Source: Fibrella aquatilis (GTDB lineage Bacteria; Bacteroidota; Bacteroidia; Cytophagales; Spirosomataceae). Taken from it: a stretch of DNA of 64,000 nucleotides. The DNA lies in the NCBI RefSeq assembly GCF_017353255.1, contig NZ_JAFMYU010000007.1:124001-188000 (forward strand), in the 5' to 3' direction. Below, piece by piece: positions 53,221 to 61,457 of the stretch; positions within the stretch are counted from its first letter, which is position 1, and each line of letters begins with the position of its first letter. Position numbers and translations under genes: made by a program. The notes below the pieces were generated by a model. The model did no database searches. It was given only the letters and a program-made list of their open reading frames with translations, and was not told the DNA's origin.

Positions 53221-54711
53221 ATGAACACAAAACATATCATTCCCCTGGCCCTGGGCGGGCTGCTTGGCCTGGGTGCCTTTACGACCCTACAGGCCCAAAA
53301 CACCTCGACGGTTAACCAGTCGGGCAAGAACCAGAGCACCGACGTGCAGCAGAAAGGCGCGGGTAACAACTCGGTGATTACGCAACGGACGGGTACAGCG
53401 GGCGTCATGAACGAGGGCAACAAAGCCATCACGTTCCAGCAGGCCAACAGCACCAGCCAAACCAACCAGGCCACGATCAACCAGCTTAACGGGGCCGATT
53501 TCAACCAGGGCACCATCCGCCAAACGACGGGGTCGGGCAACACGGCCACGATTGACCAGAACGGCGGCAACGGCTTCCGTAGTGGTGGGGCGCAGCTTTA
53601 CGGTGGCAGTCCCGTTGGCCCCGGCCCGGCCAACGCGGGCAACGAAGCGAGTATCACCCAAACCGGGTCGGGCAACGGCGACGTCAACGCCGGGAGCGTC
53701 ACCAGCATCCGGCAGAACGCCGGAATCGCCGGGGCCAGCGCGGCCAACTCGGCCACGATTCAGCAGATCGGCAGCAACAACGGCAGCACGGTCATTGACC
53801 AGAACAACTTGTCAATACAGAACCGGGCCACCATCCGGCAGGGTGCCGTAAATGGCGGGGTTACAAACAACGGCGCGGTGGTGCTGCAAACCAACAACAG
53901 CCAGCGCAACGGGGCCACCGTGGGGCAGGAAGGGTCGGCCAAAGTAGCCGAGGTGCGCCAAACCGACGTCAGCACCGACAACCGGGTGAACGTGAAGCAA
54001 ACGGACGTAAACGGGGTGGCCCTTGTCTATCAGACCAACAACGCGACTTATAACGAGGCCACCGTGGAACAGACGGGGGCCGGTAGCGGCAACGGAGCCA
54101 CCGTCTTCCAGACCGACCAGAGCCACTACAACCAGGCCACCATTGGGCAGACGGGCCAGAATAGCGCAGCGTTTATTGACCAAAGCACCCAGTCGGCCAA
54201 CAACAAGGCGGCCATTGAGCAGGGCGCGGGTGGCAGCAACAACAGCGCAGCCATCGTGCAGACCTACGCCTACGCGGGTGGCAGCGCCGGGGCCAACACG
54301 GGTTTGGGCACCAGCAACCAGGCCAGCATTGTGCAAAACCGCACCACCACCGCCACCACCGGAAATCTGGCCCAGGTGCAGCAGGGCTTCAGCGGGGGCA
54401 TCTCGCCGGTGACGGGGCTAAACGTGATCTCGTCGGGTAATCAGGCTACCATCAACCAGGAAAACGACATGAACGCCACCAACCTGGTGCAAGGGGGCAC
54501 CGCCAACACCGCCACCGTAGCCCAAAAGGGCAACAGCACCCTGCGCGGCCTGCCGACTGACCCGATGATAACCAACCCGGCCCTTCAGTACGGCAACAAC
54601 AACGGCCTGACCGTGACGCAGACGGGCACCACAACCATAGCCAACATGGCCAACGTAAACCAGATCGGCAACAATAACACGGGAACAATCACCCAAACCG
54701 GCAGTAATTGA
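53221..54711 (+). CDS. Curlin-repeat (CsgA/CsgB-like) surface fibre protein
   Basis: A 496-residue secreted protein with signal peptide MNTKHIIPLALGGLLG ... TTLQAQ, followed by many Asn/Gln/Gly-rich curlin-type repeats (ATIDQNGGNG, ATVEQTGAGSG and similar). It opens with QNTSTVNQSG like the protein at 21060-22796 and ends ITQTGSN. It should form amyloid fibres on the cell surface. Assembly genes are absent from the window. The ATG at 53221 is set by the signal peptide; the open frame upstream is read through inverted repeat Q. Confidence 0.9.
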   Translation: MNTKHIIPLALGGLLGLGAFTTLQAQNTSTVNQSGKNQSTDVQQKGAGNNSVITQRTGTAGVMNEGNKAITFQQANSTSQTNQATINQLNGADFNQGTIRQTTGSGNTATIDQNGGNGFRSGGAQLYGGSPVGPGPANAGNEASITQTGSGNGDVNAGSVTSIRQNAGIAGASAANSATIQQIGSNNGSTVIDQNNLSIQNRATIRQGAVNGGVTNNGAVVLQTNNSQRNGATVGQEGSAKVAEVRQTDVSTDNRVNVKQTDVNGVALVYQTNNATYNEATVEQTGAGSGNGATVFQTDQSHYNQATIGQTGQNSAAFIDQSTQSANNKAAIEQGAGGSNNSAAIVQTYAYAGGSAGANTGLGTSNQASIVQNRTTTATTGNLAQVQQGFSGGISPVTGLNVISSGNQATINQENDMNATNLVQGGTANTATVAQKGNSTLRGLPTDPMITNPALQYGNNNGLTVTQTGTTTIANMANVNQIGNNNTGTITQTGSN

Positions 54712-54735
54712 TGTAGGTTGTGGTTGAATGAATGT

Positions 54736-54757
54736 GTTGCTGCCGCGCGGCAGCAAC
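54736..54757. repeat. 22-bp palindrome T
   Basis: GTTGCTGCCGC is followed directly by its exact reverse complement. The word is shared with the inner part of inverted repeat Q. It lies between the curlin-repeat gene and the methyltransferase gene. Confidence 0.8.
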
Positions 54758-54809
54758 TTACCTCCCATCAGCAACATATTCACTCACCGTCTACAAAGCA
54801 CGTTACCTG

Positions 54810-55862
54810 ATGTTCAGTACTACTCAACCCGATCCCGCACCCATTACCCGGCAGCTGCGCGCCATGTTCGGGTCGCGCCTGCTGCTGGCGGCTATCCACG
54901 AACTGGCGGTGTTTGACACGCTCAGCGCCGAACCGCTCTCGCTGGCCGACCTCCGGCAGCAACTCAACCTGGCCGAACGCCCGGCCATGGTGCTTTTTCC
55001 GGCCCTCTGCGCCATGCAGTTGCTCGAATATGATATTCATAATCGGCTGACGTTGACTGCATTAGGGCGATACTTGGTGCAGGATCAGGAGCCGAACCTG
55101 ACGGGATACACCGGCCTGGAAAAAGACGATCCGGGCGTGTTGCACATGGCGCAGCTACTACGAAACGACGGTCCGCTGGAAGCACCAGCGGGCATTTCGT
55201 TTGTGAAAGAAGGCGATGGCCCTTCGCCCATGGATGATCCCAAATCGGCCCGAAAATTCACGCTGGGGCTGGCCGGACGGGCGCGGCTGCTGGCACCCCT
55301 GGTGGCTGCCAACCTGCCCACGCAGCCGGGACACCTGCTCGACGTGGCGGGCGGCACGGGCTACTACACCTACGAATGGCTGCTGCTCAACCCAACCGCC
55401 ACGGCCACCCTCTTCGACCGCCCCGCTGTGCTGACCGTTGCCGCCGAACTGCTGGATGACTGGGCGCAAAGTGGGCGGCCCGGTGCCGACACCGTGAGAG
55501 AGCGGGTAACCTTCCAGCCCGGCGATATGCTCACCGACCCTTTGCCCCCTACCGACCTGCTACTGGCCGGCAGCCTCTTCCACGACTGGCCTACCGATAC
55601 CTGCCAGGCGTTGGCCCGCCGGTTTGCCGCTGCCCTGCGCTCCGATGGCGACATCTGGGTGCACGACACCTTCCTGAACGATACGCTGGATGGTTCCCTG
55701 GCCGCCACCGACTATTCGGCCCAGCTTTTTTGGGTCACCAAAGGCCGCTGCTACAGTCGCGCCGAACACCACCGCTGGTTTACCGACGCCGGTCTGATAC
55801 CCCTGCCCGACGTTATCCCAACCTTGCTGGACTACGGGTTGATTCATGCCCGAAAGGCGTAG
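54810..55862 (+). CDS. O-methyltransferase (class I, dimerisation-domain type)
   Basis: A 350-residue SAM-dependent methyltransferase. An N-terminal winged-helix dimerisation-type domain (MFGSRLLLAAIHELAVFDTL ...) precedes the Rossmann domain. Motif I is LLDVAGGTGYYTYEWL near residue 175, and SLFHDWPTDTCQAL is the usual motif before the catalytic region. It resembles small-molecule O-methyltransferases of the hydroxyneurosporene/plant type; substrate is unknown. ATG 54810 is taken from the domain start. Confidence 0.88.
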   Translation: MFSTTQPDPAPITRQLRAMFGSRLLLAAIHELAVFDTLSAEPLSLADLRQQLNLAERPAMVLFPALCAMQLLEYDIHNRLTLTALGRYLVQDQEPNLTGYTGLEKDDPGVLHMAQLLRNDGPLEAPAGISFVKEGDGPSPMDDPKSARKFTLGLAGRARLLAPLVAANLPTQPGHLLDVAGGTGYYTYEWLLLNPTATATLFDRPAVLTVAAELLDDWAQSGRPGADTVRERVTFQPGDMLTDPLPPTDLLLAGSLFHDWPTDTCQALARRFAAALRSDGDIWVHDTFLNDTLDGSLAATDYSAQLFWVTKGRCYSRAEHHRWFTDAGLIPLPDVIPTLLDYGLIHARKA

Positions 55863-55916
55863 GTTTAGTTCTTGGACTTACTAAACCGTAAGACCACTAA
55901 CCAGGTTACAGTTGCT

Positions 55917-56300
55917 ATGAACAACCGAACGTCCCCACCACAATTGTACGCACTAACGCTACTGCTCTGTTTGTTCGCCCTGATGAGTGCCTGCACGGGT
56001 AGCCGTATAGACACGGCCAGTGGCCAGAAGATGCGGCTGAGCGTAGGCGATATCAGGGAGGTGTCTATGACTCCCCGCGCCGACACCACCTGGCAACTGA
56101 CCGCCACCTCCGACAATCAGGAAGTTGTCGACGTGTCGCGCAAAACCACGGGTGCTGGTCTCTCAAACGAGTCGGCTGTTTTTCTCATCAAAGGCGTCAC
56201 GGCGGGCACCGCCAGGGTGGTTTTTGCGGAAAAACAGCCTGGCACAGACGGGAGCGGGCAGGTGAAAAAAACGTATGTCGTCACCGTCACCAGCAAGTAA
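55917..56300 (+). CDS. Small lipoprotein, chagasin/I42-like β-domain
   Basis: A 127-residue lipoprotein. Signal peptide MNNRTSPPQLYALTLLLCLF ends in lipobox LMSAC with Cys26. The rest (about 30-127) is a β-rich domain with SVGDIREVSM, TTWQLTATSDNQEVV and FLIKGVTAGTARVVFAE, a layout like chagasin-type cysteine protease inhibitors (I42). The NPTTGYxW signature is not clearly preserved. ATG 55917 gives the lipoprotein signal. Confidence 0.6.
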   Translation: MNNRTSPPQLYALTLLLCLFALMSACTGSRIDTASGQKMRLSVGDIREVSMTPRADTTWQLTATSDNQEVVDVSRKTTGAGLSNESAVFLIKGVTAGTARVVFAEKQPGTDGSGQVKKTYVVTVTSK

Positions 56301-56360
56301 GCACCCGTGGCTACCCATTGGCAATTGGCGCAAGGGGAGGGCAGCGTTTTCGAAGCGAGG

Positions 56361-57002
56361 CTATCGGTATGAGTAGCCGGAGATCATCAGGCCTGTGATG
56401 AATACCGGGGCGGTCAGCTCAGATGCCGTACTAAAACCGCCGACACCATAAGTAAACCGGTACAACGCCCAGGCGAAAAGCGACACCCCATCGGACCGAT
56501 ATGGGGTCAAGTGGTAGGTAAGCCGACAGCCCGGCTCCAGTGCGAAATAGGCATCTGTTTTGATGTAAGTTGGCTCGGTGGTTCGGCCGTAGCGGGTGTA
56601 TACCGTGCGGGGTTTGGCCCAGTCGCCCAATTTGGTAATCAGCAGCGAACTCGTCAGGCTGGCGTCGACGGCAAACCGGTTGGCCTTCACGAGCCGGATT
56701 TGGTTTATCCAGCCCAGATCGAGCAAAAAGACAGTCGGCTGGGCTACGGTATACCCAAACGAATCGGAACTGCGCACCTGCCCGATTGTCATGGCAAAGC
56801 CCGTTGAGACGTTCGACCGCGGCCAGGGCTGGTAGAGGAAATTGATGGTAAAGCCCAGCCCCCGATCACGCGGAACGGGTAGTGAAGTAAGCCCAATGTC
56901 GGCTTGAAGCAGGTGCTTTCTGGGCCAAGACGTAGTATCTGCCTGCGCCCAACTTGTTGACGGCAGCGATAGAATGAGTAAAAAAAGTAGCCAGGTTTTC
57001 AT
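56361..57002 (-). CDS. Predicted outer-membrane β-barrel protein, unknown family
   Basis: A 213-residue protein with signal peptide MKTWLLFLLILSLPSTSWAQ and then alternating polar/hydrophobic stretches rich in aromatic residues, as in small outer-membrane β-barrels. I recognise no family. It stands alone between a convergent lipoprotein gene and the mqo gene. The 189-bp gap upstream holds the mqo terminator. Confidence 0.7.
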   Translation of the reverse strand: MKTWLLFLLILSLPSTSWAQADTTSWPRKHLLQADIGLTSLPVPRDRGLGFTINFLYQPWPRSNVSTGFAMTIGQVRSSDSFGYTVAQPTVFLLDLGWINQIRLVKANRFAVDASLTSSLLITKLGDWAKPRTVYTRYGRTTEPTYIKTDAYFALEPGCRLTYHLTPYRSDGVSLFAWALYRFTYGVGGFSTASELTAPVFITGLMISGYSYR

Positions 57003-57135
57003 AATGAACTAGGATCAGGTTCTGGTCATGAAACGTAGTTCTGGTTCGTTAACCGCTCATTAACTGCTGGTTATAAACGAATTAATTAGTCAGCTCTCAC
57101 AGGCTGCTCGCGTAGAGCTAGCCCACTGTGCTTAC

Positions 57136-57169
57136 AAAAAAAGCCCCACCGACATAGCCGACGGGGCTT
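57136..57169 (-). terminator. Intrinsic terminator of mqo
   Basis: The stem AAGCCCC (57141-57147) with GGGGCTT (57163-57169) is followed on the minus strand by a T7 run. It lies 22 bp past the mqo stop. Confidence 0.8.
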
Positions 57170-57191
57170 CTCGAAGAGAGACGGTACTCAA

Positions 57192-58712
57192 TCAGGCCGT
57201 GTATTCATACTGAGTCAGGCCGAGCACCTGGCTGGTATGTTCACGCAGTTGCGCGGTCAGTTCCGGGTTTTTGGCCAGCGACTGCCCGAAACTGGGGATC
57301 ATGACGCGGAATTTTTCTTGCCAGTCGGCCGACTGCATCTGGTCGGGGAAGCACTTGTTGAGCAGGTCGATCATGATGGAAACGGCGGTGGAAGCCCCCG
57401 GCGAAGCACCCAACAGGGCCGCAATACTACCGTCGGCGGCGCTGACCACTTCGGTGCCAAATTCTAGTACGCCACCTTCTTCGTCGTCTTTCTTGATCAC
57501 CTGTACCCGCTGCCCGGCAATTTCCAGTTCCCAGTCGTTTAGCTGGGCTTCGGGGAAGTACTCGCGCAGGGCCGCCAACTTATCCTCCGGCGACTGCATG
57601 ACCTGCTGAATGAGGTATTTGGTGAGGGCCAGGTTGTGCATCCCCGCCATGAGCATGGGCGCGAGGTTGCTCATCTGGATCGACTTAGGCAGGTCGGAGT
57701 AAGAGCCGTTCTTGAGGAATTTAGTCGAAAAACCAGCGTAGGGACCAAACAGCAGTTCGCGCTTACCGTCGATCATGCGGGTGTCGAGGTGGGGTACCGA
57801 CATGGGCGGCGCCCCTACCGACGCCTTGCCGTAGACCTTGGCCTGATGCCGTTCAATGATCTCGCGGTTGGTGCAGCGCAGCCACTGTCCGCTAACGGGG
57901 AAGCCACCGTAGCCCCGGCTTTCGGGAATGGCCGATTTTTCCAGCAGCCGCAGCGACCCACCGCCCGCACCGATAAACACAAACTTGGCGTGGACGTCGT
58001 AGACGCTGTTGGTCGTCACGTTTTCGACCTGGATCTTCCAGCCGCCCAGCGTCTTCGAGCGCCAGATTTCGTGTACGTCGTGGGCAAAATGCATCGTCAC
58101 GCCGGGCATTTCTTCCAGCCGCCGGAACATAGCGCGGGTGAGTGCGCCAAAGTTGACGTCGGTGCCGAGGTCCATGCGGGTGGCCGCTACGGGCTGTGCC
58201 GGGTCGCGGCCATCCATCACCAGGGGCGTCCATTCGGCAATTTTGGCCTTATCTTCCGTGTACTGCATCCCCTGAAACAAGTGCGACTGTTGCAGCGCCT
58301 CGTAGCGTTTGCGCAGGTAGGTCACGTTATCGTCGCCCCAAACGAAGCTCATGTGCGGAATAGGTCGGATAAAGTTGGGGGCATCTTTCAGAAAGCCCTG
58401 CTCCACCAAATGCGCCCAGAACTGCTTCGACTGCTCGAACGATTCGGCAATTTTCACGGCCTTCACCGTTTCGACGGTGCCGTCTTCGCGTTCGGGGGTG
58501 TAGTTGAGTTCACAAAAAGCCGAGTGGCCCGTGCCGGCGTTGTTCCAGGCGTCGGAGCTTTCGGCGGCGGCCTGATCAAGCCGCTCAAAAATCTGGATTG
58601 TGATGTCGGGGTTGAGTTCTTTAAGCATTACCCCCAGGGTGGCACTCATGATGCCTGCCCCAATTAAAATAACGTCGGACGATTGAACCGGCGCGTCTTT
58701 ACGTTTTGCCAT
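57192..58712 (-). CDS. mqo: Malate:quinone oxidoreductase
   Basis: A 506-residue FAD-dependent peripheral membrane enzyme that oxidises malate to oxaloacetate and passes electrons to quinone, a TCA-cycle/respiratory link. The FAD-binding motif LIGAGIMSATLGVML lies near residue 15, with GTGHSAFCELNYTP and the late LLGASPGASTAVSIM, both typical of Mqo. Length fits the family. ATG 58712 (MAKRKDAPV) is chosen. It ends in an intrinsic terminator. Confidence 0.96.
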   Translation of the reverse strand: MAKRKDAPVQSSDVILIGAGIMSATLGVMLKELNPDITIQIFERLDQAAAESSDAWNNAGTGHSAFCELNYTPEREDGTVETVKAVKIAESFEQSKQFWAHLVEQGFLKDAPNFIRPIPHMSFVWGDDNVTYLRKRYEALQQSHLFQGMQYTEDKAKIAEWTPLVMDGRDPAQPVAATRMDLGTDVNFGALTRAMFRRLEEMPGVTMHFAHDVHEIWRSKTLGGWKIQVENVTTNSVYDVHAKFVFIGAGGGSLRLLEKSAIPESRGYGGFPVSGQWLRCTNREIIERHQAKVYGKASVGAPPMSVPHLDTRMIDGKRELLFGPYAGFSTKFLKNGSYSDLPKSIQMSNLAPMLMAGMHNLALTKYLIQQVMQSPEDKLAALREYFPEAQLNDWELEIAGQRVQVIKKDDEEGGVLEFGTEVVSAADGSIAALLGASPGASTAVSIMIDLLNKCFPDQMQSADWQEKFRVMIPSFGQSLAKNPELTAQLREHTSQVLGLTQYEYTA

Positions 58713-58780
58713 ACAGTTGAAATAGCGGGCCAAAAACCCGCTAGTCTAAAGACCAAAAACAGGCCGCTGTTGTTCCCAAA

Positions 58781-58855
58781 GTGAAAGAGCAAAGGGCAGA
58801 GAGCGAAGAGTAGGGTGCGGCCATTCACTCTTTCATCATTCACTCCCTGCCTTCC
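58781..58855. repeat. Degenerate heptad inverted repeat U
   Basis: A left run of AGAGCAA, AGGGCAG, AGAGCGA and AGAGTAG words faces a right run of TTCACTC/TTTCATC words, imperfectly mirrored. It precedes the small Cys-motif peptide gene. Confidence 0.55.
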
Positions 58856-58904
58856 AACCCCTCGCTGCTCATGCGGGTCTACCCAAAAAATGACTCACTT
58901 AGCG

Positions 58905-59057
58905 ATGAAACTTTCCCAGACCATTCTTTCCGCCATGGCGTTAGCCGTCACCCTGTCGGCGGCCAGTTCCTGCAAAAAAGCCAAGACCATCGACCCTGAG
59001 AAGAAGGTAATCCGCCAAACCAACCCAGATCCTTGTCCGGGTTGTGGTATGGGGTAA
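58905..59057 (+). CDS. Small exported peptide ending CPGCGMG, possible MNIO substrate
   Basis: A 50-residue peptide. A basic-then-hydrophobic signal peptide (MKLSQTILSAMALAVTLSAA) leads to SSC at Cys23, a possible lipobox. A charged linker (KKAKTIDPEKKVIRQ) and a C-terminal NPDPCPGCGMG with Cys44 and Cys47 follow. The gene for an MNIO (DUF692) oxidase is the next gene on the same strand, and that family modifies cysteines of short peptides. I infer that the C-terminal CxxC segment is the modified core. It could also be an ordinary small lipoprotein. ATG 58905 is preferred over 58890. Confidence 0.65.
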   Translation: MKLSQTILSAMALAVTLSAASSCKKAKTIDPEKKVIRQTNPDPCPGCGMG

Positions 59058-59061
59058 AGGG

Positions 59062-59253
59062 GGTATTGGTTGGTGGTTGGTGGTTGCTTCGCGCTGTGGG
59101 TTGCTGCGGTCCGACGTCTCGGCGCTTGGCCCTTCGACAAGCTCAGGGTGACAACAACCTTGAATCAAGCTAGGATACTTTCTTAGTTGCCTGTCACCCT
59201 GAGCCTGTCGAAGGGCACGTAGCGCGAAGCAACCACAAACTACCAATACCCCC
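59062..59253. repeat. Heptad inverted repeat R with internal insertion
   Basis: GTTGGTG heptads and TTGCTTCGCGC on the left (59062-59095) and CCCTTCGAC...TGACA (ending 59152) pair with the right arm ending 59253. About 33 nt near 59095-59127 (with GCGGTCCGAC) have no partner. The loop is the reverse complement of the repeat D loop with few changes. It separates the small peptide gene from the MNIO gene and ends 3 bp before the GTG start. Confidence 0.9.
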
Positions 59254-59255
59254 CC

Positions 59256-60392
59256 GTGATCCACTCAACAATCGCCTTTAACCTAGATGCCAACCTGATG
59301 GCTGCTGCCTTGCCGCTTTTTGAGGCGGGGGAGGTAGGGGCTATTGAGTGGGCGTTCGACAGCCTGTATCGCTACGACGAGTTGCCCGGCTGGTTTGCCG
59401 ACCTGCTCACCACCTATGGCGAGGCGGGGCGGCTGGTGGGGCATGGCGTGTTTTTTTCGTTGTTTTCGGGCCAGTGGACTCCCGAACAGGCGGCTTGGCT
59501 CACCAGCCTGCGGGCGTTGAGTCAGCGGTTCCGGTTCGACCATGTTACCGAACATTTCGGGTTTATGACCGGGGCCAATTTTCATCAGGGTGCACCGCTG
59601 GGCGTACCCTGCACCCCCCAAACCCTGGCCCTGGGCCGCGACCGGTTGCAGCGGATTCAGGACGCCTGTGGGTGCCCCGTGGGGCTGGAAAATCTCGCCT
59701 TCGCCTATGCCCCCGATGAGGTGAAACAACATGGCGAGTTCCTGCGGCAGCTGATTGAACCCATCAACGGCTTCATCATTCTCGACCTGCACAACCTGTA
59801 TTGCCAGCTCATGAATTTCGACATCTCGGCTCCTGACCTGCTGGCTCTCTACCCGCTGGACCGGGTGCGTGAGATTCATATATCTGGTGGAAGCTGGCAC
59901 GATTCTGCCGCCGACCCCACGCGCGCCATCCGCCGCGACACCCACGACGATGCCGTGCCCGATGCCGTGTTCAACCTGCTCACCTACGTAATGGATCAGT
60001 GCCCCAACCTGCGCTTCGTGGTGCTGGAGCAACTCGGCACCGCCCTGGATACAGATGAAAGCCGCCAGCAGTTCCGGGCCGATTTTCGGCGGATGGATGC
60101 CATTGTAAAAGCAATGGATACGGACGGTAACGGGCTGGTAAACAGTTTTTTACCACCAAAGCAAGCGTCAGTTAGCAACCCGCCACTGACTGACGCCGCT
60201 CTTCATGCGCAGCAACGCACCCTAGCCACGATCCTCGAAACCGCCACCGACTACCAGCAAGCGCAAACCCGCCTGGCCTCGTCAGAACTGGCCCACACGG
60301 CCTGGCAACCAGAACGCTGGCAACCCGCCATGCTCGAAACGGCAATAGCCATCGCCCAGAAATGGCGGAGGGGAATTGAAGGTAAGTTATGA
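59256..60392 (+). CDS. MNIO (DUF692) multinuclear iron oxidase, RiPP-type
   Basis: A 378-residue TIM-barrel protein of the multinuclear non-haem iron-dependent oxidase family (formerly DUF692; relatives MbnB, TglH and ChrH modify cysteines in RiPP peptides). Candidate iron ligands lie in GHGVFF (His63), VTEHFGF (Glu99/His100), VGLENLAF (Glu145/Asn146), ILDLHNLY (Asp177/Asn180), EIHISGG (His208), DTHDDAVPD (Asp228/His230) and VVLEQLG (Glu258). About 95 extra residues (285-378, helical) could bind the peptide in place of a separate partner, none of which is seen nearby. Start is GTG at 59256. Confidence 0.85.
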   Translation: MIHSTIAFNLDANLMAAALPLFEAGEVGAIEWAFDSLYRYDELPGWFADLLTTYGEAGRLVGHGVFFSLFSGQWTPEQAAWLTSLRALSQRFRFDHVTEHFGFMTGANFHQGAPLGVPCTPQTLALGRDRLQRIQDACGCPVGLENLAFAYAPDEVKQHGEFLRQLIEPINGFIILDLHNLYCQLMNFDISAPDLLALYPLDRVREIHISGGSWHDSAADPTRAIRRDTHDDAVPDAVFNLLTYVMDQCPNLRFVVLEQLGTALDTDESRQQFRADFRRMDAIVKAMDTDGNGLVNSFLPPKQASVSNPPLTDAALHAQQRTLATILETATDYQQAQTRLASSELAHTAWQPERWQPAMLETAIAIAQKWRRGIEGKL

Positions 60393-60480
60393 GTGCTAAA
60401 CGGTGAGTGGTAAGTGCGTAGGGTCGGCTCTCAACCTTACGCACTTACCACTCACCGTTCAGCACTCATCACTTACCTTC
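60378..60480. repeat. Heptad inverted repeat S carrying both stop codons
   Basis: Arms 60378-60420 and 60438-60480 match at 41 of 43 positions. Each arm begins inside one convergent gene: GAAGGTAAG encodes the last EGK residues of both the MNIO and the GT9 protein, followed by TGA in each frame. AGTGCTA/AGTGGTA heptads follow toward the centre. Confidence 0.93.
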
Positions 60481-61443
60481 CAACTCCTTAATCTCAAAAT
60501 CGAACGAGAGGTCGTTCATGCAGCGGAAGTGGCCGCGGGGGCACTTGGCATAGCCTATTTTCGAGCAGGGACGGCAACTTAAATGGTTGTTTTCCAGGGC
60601 GACATAAGGCGTTTTGTAGGGGTACATGCCAAACAGAGGTGTGGTGTTGCCCCAGATCGAATACACCGGTTTTTGCAGGGCCGCCGCAATGTGCATCAGG
60701 CCCGTATCGTGGCTGAACACCACCCGCGCCCCTGCCAATAGCGATGCCGACTGGTTGAGGTTATACCGTCCGCAGGCGTTGTAAATCTGCGCTGACCCCA
60801 CGGCGGCTTCGATGGCCGCGCCCGCTTCTTGGTCTTCCTTACCACCCAGCAGCACCACCGGGTAGTTGATCCGGGCGCACAGCTCGATCATCCGCAGCAC
60901 AGGCAGTTTTTTGGTGGCATGTTGACCACCAATAGCATAGGCCACGTAGCCCGACCGGTGGGTTTGGGGCAGCCAGTCGGGTTCGATCTGGTCTTTGTAG
61001 GGGATGACATAATCAAGCCCTTTGCCGTCGTTCGTTACACCAAACGAGGCCACCGTAGCCAGGTACCGGTCTACGATATGTACGTTGGGTAAGGTGTTGA
61101 TTTTCAGTTGCACCAGCAGCCATTTTTGCCAGTTCAGCTTATCGAAGGCGTATGATTTCACGCCCAGTTGCAGCTTGATCAGGCGGGTGCGAAGGTTATT
61201 GTGCAGGTCAATAACATAGTCGAACCCTTCGGCGCGAAGCTGCGCGACCAGCGCCCGAAGTGAGCCGTCGAGGTAGTGACGTCCGTCGAGGTAGGGGTTG
61301 CTGTCGAGAAGGGTGGCGAAGGCGCGTTTGGTGGCGAAGTGAACCTCGGCATCAGGCACCTGCTGTTTCAGACAACGCACTACCGGCGTGGTGAGCACAA
61401 TGTCGCCGATAGACGAAAACCGCAGGATGAGAAACTTTGCCAT
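60469..61443 (-). CDS. Glycosyltransferase family 9 (heptosyltransferase-like)
   Basis: A 324-residue GT-B glycosyltransferase of family GT9, related to LPS heptosyltransferases. It begins ILRFSSIGDIVLTTPVVRCL with the family's N-terminal motif. The C-terminal domain holds GGKEDQEAG, VVFSHDTGLMHIAAAL (nucleotide-sugar site) and SIWGNTTPLFGMYPY. It probably adds a sugar during outer-membrane glycan synthesis. It is 14 bp downstream of the DUF4249 gene on the same strand. Confidence 0.92.
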   Translation of the reverse strand: MAKFLILRFSSIGDIVLTTPVVRCLKQQVPDAEVHFATKRAFATLLDSNPYLDGRHYLDGSLRALVAQLRAEGFDYVIDLHNNLRTRLIKLQLGVKSYAFDKLNWQKWLLVQLKINTLPNVHIVDRYLATVASFGVTNDGKGLDYVIPYKDQIEPDWLPQTHRSGYVAYAIGGQHATKKLPVLRMIELCARINYPVVLLGGKEDQEAGAAIEAAVGSAQIYNACGRYNLNQSASLLAGARVVFSHDTGLMHIAAALQKPVYSIWGNTTPLFGMYPYKTPYVALENNHLSCRPCSKIGYAKCPRGHFRCMNDLSFDFEIKELEGK

Positions 61444-61457
61444 AGGGCAAAACTACG

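Noticed and set aside
407-60480. REPIN/RAYT or MITE family with its transposase in the window
   Set aside because: No RAYT-like or other transposase gene is visible and no clear target-site duplications flank the repeats, so mobility is only a hypothesis.
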